This document shows positions 1-5,255 of a stretch of 5,255 bases of DNA, in pieces (the stretch's first letter is position 1; the number at the start of each line of letters is the position of its first letter). Below the pieces are notes generated by a model, which saw only the letters and a list, made by a program, of their open reading frames with translations, had not been told where the DNA came from and did not search any database. Source of the DNA: Rhodoferax sp. GTDB taxonomy: Bacteria; Pseudomonadota; Gammaproteobacteria; Burkholderiales; Burkholderiaceae_C. The position numbers and the translations under genes were made by a program. The stretch is taken from the NCBI GenBank assembly GCA_020048255.1, contig JAIFMR010000194.1, forward strand, positions 1 to 5,255, read 5' to 3'.

Positions 1-1272
1 AGCCCCACCACCAGCGTCAGCATGACCATCAACGGCCCAGCCCCCAGCATTTTGGCGATGTTCATGAACGCCGCCATTGACCAAAACCTGGAGAAATTCG
101 CAGCCGACAATGGCCGCGACCCCACCGACACCGAGGCGCTGAAAATCCGCGAATGGGTGCTGGCCAACGTGCGCGGCACGGTGCAGGCCGATATTTTGAA
201 AGAAGACCAGGGCCAGAACACCTGCATCTTCAGCACCGAATTCAGCCTGAAGGTCATGGGCGACATCGCCAGCTACTTTGTGCACCACAACGTGCGCAAC
301 TTCTATAGCGTGTCGATTTCCGGCTATCACATTGCCGAGGCTGGCGCCAACCCCATCAGCCAACTCGCCTTCACGCTGTCCAATGGATTCACCTTTGTCG
401 AGGCTTATCTGGCGCGTGGCATGCACATTGACGACTTTGCGCCGAATTTAAGTTTCTTCTTCAGCAACGGCATGGACCCCGAATACACCGTGATGGGCCG
501 CGTGGCCCGGCGTATCTGGGCGGTGGCTATGAAAGAAAAATACGGAGCCAATGAACGCAGCCAAAAGCTCAAGTACCACATCCAGACCAGTGGCCGCAGC
601 CTGCACGCCCAGGAAATCCAGTTCAATGACATCCGCACCACCTTGCAAGCCTTGATTGCGATTTACGACAACTGCAACAGCCTGCACACCAACGCGTTCG
701 ACGAAGCCATTACCACGCCCACCGAAGACTCGGTACGCCGCGCCATGGCCATCCAGCTCATCATCAACCGCGAATGGGGTCTGGCCAAGAACGAAAACCC
801 GTCGCAAGGTGCTTTCATCATCGAAGAACTCACCGAGCTGGTCGAAGAAGCGGTGCTATCAGAATTCGAGCGAATCACCGAGCGGGGTGGCGTGTTGGGC
901 GCCATGGAAACCGGCTACCAGCGCGGCAAGATTCAAGACGAGTCGATGCACTACGAGATGCTCAAACACACCGGTGAGTTGCCCATCATCGGCGTCAACA
1001 CCTTCCGCAACCCGCACGGTGATCCGGTCAACGACAAGCTCGAACTGGCGCGCAGTACTGAGGAAGAAAAACAGAGCCAACTGCAGCGCCTGGCCGACTT
1101 CCATGCCAAACATGCCAAAGAATCCCCCGCCATGCTGCGGCGCCTGCAACAAGCCGTCATGGACAACCAGAACGTCTTTGACGTCCTGATGGACGCCGTG
1201 CGCGTCTGCTCGTTAGGTCAAATCACCAACGCCCTGTTTGAGGTGGGCGGGCAGTACAGAAGAAACATGTGA
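1..1272 (+). CDS. icmF: Fused isobutyryl-CoA mutase IcmF, C-terminal mutase part (5' truncated by window)
   Basis: Large subunit-type domain of an adenosylcobalamin-dependent acyl-CoA mutase (cytoplasmic; isobutyryl-CoA to n-butyryl-CoA). The frame is open from base 1; the ATG at 22 is internal, because the residues before it (SPTTSVS) continue the family motif into SMTINGPAP. The SISGYH stretch carries the catalytic His (codon 328-330), followed by AEAGANP. The TSGRSL, SLHTNAFDEA, QGAFIIEELT and GGVLGAMETGYQRGKIQ blocks all fit the mutase TIM barrel. The decisive residue is Gln at codon 214-216 (in ILKEDQGQNT), where methylmalonyl-CoA mutases have the Arg that holds the substrate carboxylate (ILKEFMVRNT). 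Gln is the isobutyryl-CoA mutase choice. The ending CSLGQITNALFEVGGQYRRNM is what I recall for IcmF, in which B12-binding and G-protein domains precede the mutase domain; those would lie upstream. IcmF is about 1,090 residues, so roughly 423 (39%) are visible. A separate IcmA-type subunit is the alternative and cannot be excluded without the 5' part. Confidence 0.9.
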   Translation, partial: SPTTSVSMTINGPAPSILAMFMNAAIDQNLEKFAADNGRDPTDTEALKIREWVLANVRGTVQADILKEDQGQNTCIFSTEFSLKVMGDIASYFVHHNVRNFYSVSISGYHIAEAGANPISQLAFTLSNGFTFVEAYLARGMHIDDFAPNLSFFFSNGMDPEYTVMGRVARRIWAVAMKEKYGANERSQKLKYHIQTSGRSLHAQEIQFNDIRTTLQALIAIYDNCNSLHTNAFDEAITTPTEDSVRRAMAIQLIINREWGLAKNENPSQGAFIIEELTELVEEAVLSEFERITERGGVLGAMETGYQRGKIQDESMHYEMLKHTGELPIIGVNTFRNPHGDPVNDKLELARSTEEEKQSQLQRLADFHAKHAKESPAMLRRLQQAVMDNQNVFDVLMDAVRVCSLGQITNALFEVGGQYRRNM

Positions 1273-1276
1273 GACA

Positions 1277-1390
1277 TTGCGGGACAGACCAACTTACACG
1301 AAGTGAAGTTGCTCTGTCCCCAACTGATCAAGCTTGCGGGGCAGACCTGCTTACACGCAGTGAGCTTGCTCTGTCCCTAATAGATCAAGC
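1277..1390. repeat. Two tandem copies of a 57-bp hairpin-forming unit
   Basis: Copy 1 spans 1277-1333 and copy 2 spans 1334-1390, directly abutting, with 48 of 57 positions identical by eye. Both start TTGCGGG and end GATCAAGC. In copy 1 the arms GGGACAGA (1281-1288) and TCTGTCCC (1313-1320) pair over 8 bp. Inside them AACTT pairs with AAGTT, and CAC with GTG around a GAA loop. In copy 2 one A-to-G change in the outer arm leaves a G:U pair, and the inner stem re-forms as GCT/AGC plus CAC/GTG, so hairpin potential is kept despite nine differences. There is no T-tract after either hairpin, so this is not a classical intrinsic terminator, although it follows the icmF stop by only a few bases and could protect or end that mRNA. 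It resembles a REP/BIME-like intergenic element. That family assignment is inference. Confidence 0.8.
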
Positions 1391-1404
1391 TAAATTATTT
1401 ATCC

Positions 1405-1435
1405 TTGCATATTCAATATGGTGTATTTAAAATAC
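1405..1435 (+). promoter_or_regulatory. Putative promoter with two adjacent palindromes upstream of the AAA/DUF4143 gene
   Basis: This is an A/T-rich island between the hairpin repeats and the ATPase gene. Two perfect 6-1-6 palindromes lie side by side: CATATT-C-AATATG at 1408-1420 and GTATTT-A-AAATAC at 1423-1435, with centres 15 bp apart. A sigma-70-like pair can be drawn as TTGCAT (1405-1410, only TTG matching) and TAAAAT (1428-1433, 5 of 6 matching) with a 17-bp spacer. Both palindromes overlap this promoter, as operators would. Such a promoter would begin transcription close to the ATG at 1440, leaving little or no leader. The palindromes are seen directly; promoter and operator roles are inferred. 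Confidence 0.4.
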
Positions 1436-1439
1436 AAAG

Positions 1440-2594
1440 ATGTTTAAACGTATTTGTGAAGATCAGCTCACCCAGGCTTTAAGCTGGAGCCCGGCAGTCG
1501 CCATCTTGGGCGCCCGTCAGGTGGGTAAAACCACCTTGGCACGGCACATTGCCACACAGCATCCTGGCGCGCTCTATTTAGACTTGGAGCAAGCCCAGGC
1601 GCGCGCTCAACTGGAAGAACCCAGCCTGTTCTTCTCCGCACATCGGCACCGTTTGATCGTGCTCGATGAAATTCAGAATACCCCCGAGCTCTTTTCTGTT
1701 TTACGCGGCGAAATCGATGCCGACCGCCGGCCGGGCCGGTTTTTGATACTGGGTTCGGCATCCTTCAAGTTGCTACAGCAATCACAGTCCTTGGCGGGTC
1801 GACTGGCCTTGATTGATATGGCGCCGCTGCTGCTGCCCGAGGTGATGACGCGTTTTGAAGACATGCAGACCCTTTGGCTGCGTGGTGGCTTTCCGGGCAG
1901 TTACATGGCGGCAAATGACGCTGCGTCATGGCATTGGCGTGACGCTTTCGTGCGCCATTTTCTCAACACCGATTTGCCTGCGGCGGTAGGTGTGACGCTT
2001 GACCCCGAGCAAATGCGACGGTTCTGGCGCATGGTGGCCCACTTGCATGGGCAATTGTTCAATGCTTCAGCGGTTGCGGCGTCGCTGGGCGTGTCGCAAC
2101 CCACCGCAGCGCGTTACCTCGATCACTTGACCCAAACCCTGATGCTGCGCCGTCTTGAGCCCTATCACGCCAACGTGGGCAAGCGCTTGGTCAAGTCCCC
2201 CAAGGTGTATCTGCGCGATTCGGGGCTCTTGCACTATTTACTCAATATTCATGGTCAAGATGATTTGTCTGGGCACCCTGCTACCGGAGCTTCCTGGGAA
2301 GGCTTTGTGATCGAGCAAATCTGCAATCAGGTGCCCAGCGGTGCCTTGGTGAGTTTTTACCGCACAGCGGCGGGCGCTGAATTGGACTTGCTGGTTGAAG
2401 TGGGCAGCAAGAAAATTGCGTTTGAAGTCAAGTTTTCAAGCGCACCCAAGGTCACCAAAGGTTTTTGGCAAGCCTGCGAAGACGTGGGTGTGGATGCTGC
2501 CTATGTGGTGTCGCCGGTTCAATCGGGCTGGCCGATGAAAAGTCTGGGTCATTACCCTGTGGCCGTCATTGGCCCAGACACAATGCCCTGGTAA
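1440..2594 (+). CDS. AAA family ATPase with DUF4143 (AAA_14/DUF4143, PD-(D/E)XK-like C-terminus)
   Basis: Complete 384-residue protein, a usual length for this family, whose cellular role is not established. The N-terminus FKRICEDQL is typical. Walker A is GARQVGKTTL (residues 24-33), Walker B is LIVLDE (72-77), and LILGSAS (102-108) is a sensor-1-like strand. Residues about 205-242 (NASAVAASLGVSQPTAARYL) form a winged helix-turn-helix. The segment VYLRDSGLLHYLL follows and marks DUF4143. The C-terminus has a PD-(D/E)XK-like pattern: E287/E292 in WEGFVIEQI, D316 in GAELDLL, and E329-V-K331 in IAFEVKFS. All expected acidic and Lys residues are present, so DNA or nucleic-acid cleavage is possible but not shown. 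No good Shine-Dalgarno sequence precedes the ATG (AATACAAAG). The gene stands alone between the hairpin repeats and a terminator. Family assignment is firm; function is open. Confidence 0.9.
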   Translation: MFKRICEDQLTQALSWSPAVAILGARQVGKTTLARHIATQHPGALYLDLEQAQARAQLEEPSLFFSAHRHRLIVLDEIQNTPELFSVLRGEIDADRRPGRFLILGSASFKLLQQSQSLAGRLALIDMAPLLLPEVMTRFEDMQTLWLRGGFPGSYMAANDAASWHWRDAFVRHFLNTDLPAAVGVTLDPEQMRRFWRMVAHLHGQLFNASAVAASLGVSQPTAARYLDHLTQTLMLRRLEPYHANVGKRLVKSPKVYLRDSGLLHYLLNIHGQDDLSGHPATGASWEGFVIEQICNQVPSGALVSFYRTAAGAELDLLVEVGSKKIAFEVKFSSAPKVTKGFWQACEDVGVDAAYVVSPVQSGWPMKSLGHYPVAVIGPDTMPW

Positions 2595-2597
2595 AAC

Positions 2598-2622
2598 AAA
2601 ACGGCCCACTGGGGCCGTTTTT
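2598..2622. terminator. Bidirectional intrinsic terminator
   Basis: A perfect 10-bp stem, AAAACGGCCC (2598-2607) and GGGCCGTTTT (2612-2621), encloses a 4-base loop ACTG and is followed by a fifth T. It starts three bases after the TAA of the AAA/DUF4143 gene. On the minus strand the same hairpin is followed by TTTTGTTTT, so it can also end the convergent small gene at 2653-2820. The placement between two convergent genes and the symmetric A/T flanks fit a shared terminator. Confidence 0.85.
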
Positions 2623-2652
2623 GAGGTGCCGCCAGCAGCGGCCGTGTCGAAA

Positions 2653-2820
2653 TCAACCGCCTTTGTGGCAGCGCTTGCCGGGGTTTTTCTTGTTGTTGGT
2701 GGCTACGCCACGCTCCAGGCTGCGCATCTGGCCATGGCCGGCGGTGTAGCACACGCCTTTGGGCGCCACAGGGCGGGGTGATGCTTTGCGGTCAGCTTCG
2801 GTACGGAATTCTTTGGCCAT
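2653..2820 (-). CDS. Small basic protein of unknown function (55 aa)
   Basis: ATG at 2820-2818 and TGA at 2655-2653 give 55 residues starting MAKEFRTEADRKASPRP and ending KKNPGKRCHKGG. The start is supported by AGGAG (complement of 2828-2832) seven bases upstream. Codons prefer C/G at third positions like the neighbours, and the convergent terminator at 2598-2622 sits just downstream. The protein is basic, with 13 Lys/Arg against 4 Asp/Glu. It has no hydrophobic segment, so it is probably cytoplasmic. It holds two Cys and three His: CYTAGH (C24, H29) and CH at 51-52, which could bind a metal or simply reflect nucleic-acid contacts. I do not recognise the family. A GATAAT hexamer (complement of 2853-2858) could be a -10 element, but I see no matching -35. 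It diverges from the gene at 2944. Confidence 0.65.
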   Translation of the reverse strand: MAKEFRTEADRKASPRPVAPKGVCYTAGHGQMRSLERGVATNNKKNPGKRCHKGG

Positions 2821-2827
2821 GAGGGTG

Positions 2828-2832
2828 CTCCT
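2828..2832 (-). promoter_or_regulatory. Ribosome binding site of the 55-aa minus-strand gene
   Basis: CTCCT on the plus strand reads AGGAG on the minus strand, seven bases before the ATG at 2820. This is the main evidence that the small ORF is translated and fixes its start. Confidence 0.65.
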
Positions 2833-2910
2833 GTAAGTGGGTAAAACGCGTGATTATCTCTGCTCTGGCAGCCAGCCGGGCGGGGCGGCCACATTTTCAT
2901 GACGTTTATC

Positions 2911-2951
2911 TTCCTATATGAATATTTACAGTAGAATTCCTATATGAATTC
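2911..2951. promoter_or_regulatory. Operator-like direct repeat and palindrome over the start of the TnpB-like gene
   Basis: TTCCTATATGAAT occurs twice, at 2911-2923 and 2937-2949, exactly 26 bp apart. The second copy lies inside a near-perfect 18-bp palindrome, GAATTCCTATATGAATTC (2934-2951; 16 of 18 positions symmetric), which contains the start codon at 2944-2946. Each repeat has the dyad TTC-CTATAT-GAA. A protein bound here would cover the translation start and probably the promoter; the closest -35 and -10 guesses (ATGACG at 2899-2904, TATTTA at 2923-2928) are weak. The repeats are seen directly. Their role as operators, possibly for autoregulation, is inference. Confidence 0.4.
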
Positions 2952-3549
2952 CACGCTGCGCATTTCACTTACCACCGACGCCGGGCAACACGCGCGTCTG
3001 GCGCAGCTGCAATCTGCGTTTGCGGGGGTATGCAATGCCATTGCCCCCACCGTGCAGCAAACCAAAGTCTGGAACCGCGTCGCGCTGCACCACCTCACCT
3101 ATCGCAACCTGCGCGAGCAGTTTCCGGCCATGGGTTCGCAAATGGTCTGCAACGCCATTTACTCGGTGTCGCGTACCTGCCGCATGGTGTTTCAGCACCC
3201 GCAAAGCCCATTCAACCTGAATCAACTTGGTGCCAAGCCTTTACCGCTGTTGCGTTTTTCTGACAACTGCCCGGTGTACTTTGATCGCCACACCCTCAGC
3301 GTCAAAAAAGGTCATCTCTCCATGTACACGCTGGACGGGCGGCTGCACTTTGCCTTGGCACTCAGCCCCGAAAACGAGGCTGATTTTGTTGCCAAGAAGC
3401 TGCGCGAAATTGTGCTTTCCAAGCGGCAAGACGGCGTGTTTGAGCTGGCCTTCCAGTTTGACGACCAGCCAGATGCCGGCGCGCTGGAACCCAAACCGTC
3501 TTCCGACTCGGAATTCCCTGAATATGTGGTGGTCGAGGAGGCCCAATGA
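2944..3549 (+). CDS. TnpB-like N-terminal-domain protein lacking the RuvC nuclease, coupled to a type I secretion gene
   Basis: Protein of 201 residues. Recalled family patterns of TnpB (IS200/IS605 OrfB) match in order. Residues about 1-35 look like the N-terminal strand-helix segment (LQSAFAGVCNAIA). Residues 43-60 carry VALHHLTYRNLREQF and 65-80 SQMVCNAIYSVSRTCR, the helical REC-like region. Residues about 103-135 (LRFSDNCPVYFDRHTLSVKKGHLSMYTLDGRL) fit the strand-rich wedge region, and VFELAFQFDD (about 164-173) fits its last strand. In TnpB the RuvC motif with its catalytic Asp (VDLGI-type) would follow; here an acidic Pro/Ser/Glu tail and a stop follow instead. No zinc ribbon is present. 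The reading frame is clean and overlaps the next gene by ATGA, so it looks like a maintained gene rather than debris. No good Shine-Dalgarno sequence precedes the ATG. A nucleic-acid-binding regulator of the secretion operon is a reasonable guess, not shown. The homology call is from memory and is moderate. Confidence 0.6.
   Translation: MNSTLRISLTTDAGQHARLAQLQSAFAGVCNAIAPTVQQTKVWNRVALHHLTYRNLREQFPAMGSQMVCNAIYSVSRTCRMVFQHPQSPFNLNQLGAKPLPLLRFSDNCPVYFDRHTLSVKKGHLSMYTLDGRLHFALALSPENEADFVAKKLREIVLSKRQDGVFELAFQFDDQPDAGALEPKPSSDSEFPEYVVVEEAQ
3536..3541 (+). promoter_or_regulatory. Ribosome binding site of the type I secretion ABC gene
   Basis: A full AGGAGG lies four bases before the ATG at 3546, inside the last codons of the upstream gene. 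Together with the ATGA stop/start overlap it indicates translational coupling and fixes the start of the transporter gene. Confidence 0.85.
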
Positions 3550-5255
3550 CTCAAAATAAACCTGCAACCGAACTCAGCGAAGCCATCTCGGCGCAAATGC
3601 CCTTTTTTAAAAAGGCCGCCTGGTTTAGCCTGTTCTCTAGTCTGTTGCTGTTGGCTCCGTCGGTCTACATGCTCGAGGTCTATGACCGCGTCATCAACAG
3701 CCGCAGCCACATGACACTCGCCATGGAGACCCTGCTGGTCTTGGCGGCTTATGTGTTGATGGAGGTGCTCGAATGGGTGCGTTCCGAGATCATGCACGAA
3801 TCCGCCCTGTCGCTGGACCGTCGCTTGAGCAGCCGGGTTTTCTCAGCCATATTTGAGGCCAACCTCAAGCGTTTGCCCGGTGGCTCGGTCCAACCCATGA
3901 ACGACTTTCGCTCCATTCGCGACTTTCTCCAGGCACCGGTGCTGTTGGCGCTCATGGAAGCGCCGGTATCGCTGGTATTTTTGGTGTTGATTTTTGCGAT
4001 CAGCCCGGTGTTGGGTTGGGCTGCCGTGGTGGCCGCTGTGCTACAAACTTTTGTCGGCTGGCTCAACGAGCGCAGCACCCAGCCCCCATTGCTGGCAGCC
4101 AACCGCAGCGCCATCGCGGCCCAGCAATATGCCGACGGCACCTTGCGCAACGCCCAGGTCATTGAGTCCATGGGCATGCTGCGCGACATTCACCTGCGCT
4201 GGATCAACAAGCAGCGCGAGTTCCTGGGCTTGCAAGCTCAGGCCTCGGACAACGCCGGCTTTTACCAAGCCATCTCCAAGTTTCTGCAAAACACGGTGTC
4301 GTCCATGTTGTTGGGCTTGGGTGCCTGGCTGCTGTTGCGCAACGAGCTCAATGGCGGCGCGGCTTACATGATTGTGGGCTCCATCCTGGGTGGCAGAGTA
4401 TTGGCGCCTTTGGTGCAAATCGTGGCGCAGTGGCAAACCGTGGTCAACGTTCGCGACGCCTACAACCGGCTGGATAACTTGTTGGCCTCCGTGCCCCTGC
4501 GTCCAGCCAGCATGCCTTTGCCGGCACCCCAGGGCCATTTGCAGGTGGACAACCTGCTGGCCAGTGCGCCCGGCACACAAACACCTATTCTCAAAGGTGT
4601 GAGTTTTGCACTGCAGCCGGGTGAGGTACTGGCGGTTGTCGGGCCCTCTGCGTCCGGCAAAACCACGCTGGCACGGCTGTTGGTGGGACTGTGGCCCGCC
4701 GTCAACGGCAAGGTGCGCCTGGACGGTGCCGACGTCTACACCTGGAACAAGGTTGAACTCGGCCCCCACATGGGATATTTGCCGCAAGGTGTGGAGCTGT
4801 TCGACGGCACAGTGGCTGAAAACATTGCACGCTTTGGTGAGGTTGACACCGCCAAAGTTCAGGCCGCCGCCCAGGCCGTCGGTCTGCACGAATTTATTTT
4901 GGCGTTGCCCCAGGGCTACGACAGCCAGGTGGGCCGCGAAGGTGCCATGCTCTCGGGTGGCCAGCGCCAGCGTGTGGCGCTGGCCCGTGCCATTTACGGC
5001 AAGCCGGCGTTTGTGGTGCTGGACGAGCCCAACTCCAGCCTCGACGAGCAGGGCGACGCGGCCTTGGCTGGCGCCATCTCGCGGCTGGCCGCCCAGGGCA
5101 CCACCTTTGTCGTCATGACGCACCGCACCAGTGTGCTCGGTGTGGCCAACAAGATGCTGGTATTGCGTGATGGTCAAACCCAGATGTTTGGGCCGCGCGA
5201 CGATGTACTCAAGGCCTTGAACGAAGCCGCGGCCAAAGCGCGCCAACCCGCACCC
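3546..5255 (+). CDS. Type I secretion system permease/ATPase, PrtD/AprD type (3' end beyond window)
   Basis: Inner-membrane ABC exporter that powers type I secretion of unfolded proteins together with a membrane-fusion protein and a TolC-like outer-membrane channel, neither of which is visible here. 570 codons are open to the window edge; PrtD-type proteins run about 550-600 residues, so little is missing. The N-terminus lacks the C39-peptidase-like domain of HlyB. LLAPSVYMLEVYDRVINSRS (about 35-54) is the PrtD-type signature. Six membrane segments fall near residues 26-44, 60-78, 131-152, 154-173, 248-265 and 272-294. The ATPase domain is intact: Walker A GPSASGKTT (366-374), Q-loop Gln 414 in YLPQG, signature LSGGQRQR (469-476), Walker B VVLDEP with D493/E494, D-loop SSLDE and H-loop His 526 in MTHR. 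It starts inside the stop of the TnpB-like gene (ATGA) with a strong ribosome binding site. The secreted substrate cannot be told from this window; an RTX-type protein is usual for the family. Confidence 0.93.
   Translation, partial: MTQNKPATELSEAISAQMPFFKKAAWFSLFSSLLLLAPSVYMLEVYDRVINSRSHMTLAMETLLVLAAYVLMEVLEWVRSEIMHESALSLDRRLSSRVFSAIFEANLKRLPGGSVQPMNDFRSIRDFLQAPVLLALMEAPVSLVFLVLIFAISPVLGWAAVVAAVLQTFVGWLNERSTQPPLLAANRSAIAAQQYADGTLRNAQVIESMGMLRDIHLRWINKQREFLGLQAQASDNAGFYQAISKFLQNTVSSMLLGLGAWLLLRNELNGGAAYMIVGSILGGRVLAPLVQIVAQWQTVVNVRDAYNRLDNLLASVPLRPASMPLPAPQGHLQVDNLLASAPGTQTPILKGVSFALQPGEVLAVVGPSASGKTTLARLLVGLWPAVNGKVRLDGADVYTWNKVELGPHMGYLPQGVELFDGTVAENIARFGEVDTAKVQAAAQAVGLHEFILALPQGYDSQVGREGAMLSGGQRQRVALARAIYGKPAFVVLDEPNSSLDEQGDAALAGAISRLAAQGTTFVVMTHRTSVLGVANKMLVLRDGQTQMFGPRDDVLKALNEAAAKARQPAP

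Noticed and set aside
22..24. ATG at 22 as the start of the mutase gene
   Set aside because: The seven codons before it (SPTTSVS) continue the conserved mutase motif in frame, so the gene begins upstream of the window.
656..1189. A 177-codon plus-strand open frame inside the mutase gene
   Set aside because: It is out of frame with the well-conserved icmF sequence and rich in Ser, Thr, Arg and Pro, typical of a shifted frame.
1281..1376. The hairpins after icmF as classical intrinsic terminators
   Set aside because: Neither stem is followed by a T-tract, so an ordinary intrinsic terminator is not supported on the plus strand.
1277..1390. The 57-bp repeats as a CRISPR array
   Set aside because: Only two abutting copies exist, with no spacers between them, the copies are diverged, and no cas gene is nearby.
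2465..2781. Plus-strand open frames (2465-2749, 2569-2781) after the ATPase gene
   Set aside because: They run out of frame through the end of the ATPase gene and across the terminator, lack ribosome binding sites, and oppose the better supported minus-strand gene at 2653-2820.
3400..3560. An omega-RNA or guide element at the 3' end of the TnpB-like gene, or an IS200/IS605 right end
   Set aside because: The gene runs directly into the transporter gene with a 4-base overlap, leaving no 3' noncoding segment, and I see no transposon end hairpin or TnpA gene. A guide encoded elsewhere cannot be judged from this window.
4041..5246. A 401-codon open frame on the minus strand
   Set aside because: It lies wholly antisense to the intact ABC transporter gene, whose Walker A, signature, Walker B and H-loop are all on the plus strand. 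Its product is Gln/His/Gly-rich with no recognisable motif, a usual artefact of G/C-biased third positions.

Overview
The window looks like the chromosome of a betaproteobacterium, most likely Burkholderiales and perhaps a Comamonadaceae-type genome such as Rhodoferax or Polaromonas. This rests on a fused-type isobutyryl-CoA mutase, strong C/G preference at third codon positions, AGGAGG-type ribosome binding sites, and GGGACAGA/TCTGTCCC hairpin repeats. The taxon is an inference; no rRNA or other marker gene is present.

Layout, left to right. Positions 1-1272 (+) hold the C-terminal mutase part of IcmF, an adenosylcobalamin enzyme that interconverts isobutyryl-CoA and n-butyryl-CoA; its 5' end lies outside the window. 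Positions 1277-1390 hold two head-to-tail copies of a 57-bp unit, each able to fold into a long hairpin. After an A/T-rich promoter region with two adjacent perfect 6-1-6 palindromes comes a complete gene (1440-2594, +) for an AAA_14/DUF4143 ATPase with a winged helix and a PD-(D/E)XK-like C-terminal domain. A perfect 10-bp hairpin at 2598-2622, with T-rich flanks on both strands, probably terminates this gene and a convergent 55-codon gene on the minus strand (2653-2820). That small gene has a good Shine-Dalgarno sequence and no function I recognise.

From a divergent, A/T-rich, repeat-bearing control region (2821-2943), a second operon runs rightwards. Its first gene (2944-3549) encodes a 201-residue protein that resembles only the N-terminal, RNA/DNA-binding half of TnpB (IS200/IS605 OrfB) and stops where the RuvC nuclease should begin. 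It overlaps by ATGA (3546-3549) with a PrtD-type type I secretion permease/ATPase (3546 to beyond 5255), which is almost complete in the window.

The most interesting point is this last pair: a nuclease-less TnpB-like protein translationally coupled to a secretion ABC transporter, with an operator-like repeat over its own start codon. A regulatory role is plausible but is inference. The IcmF gene, the ATPase and the secretion operon look like three separate transcription units with no obvious shared pathway.
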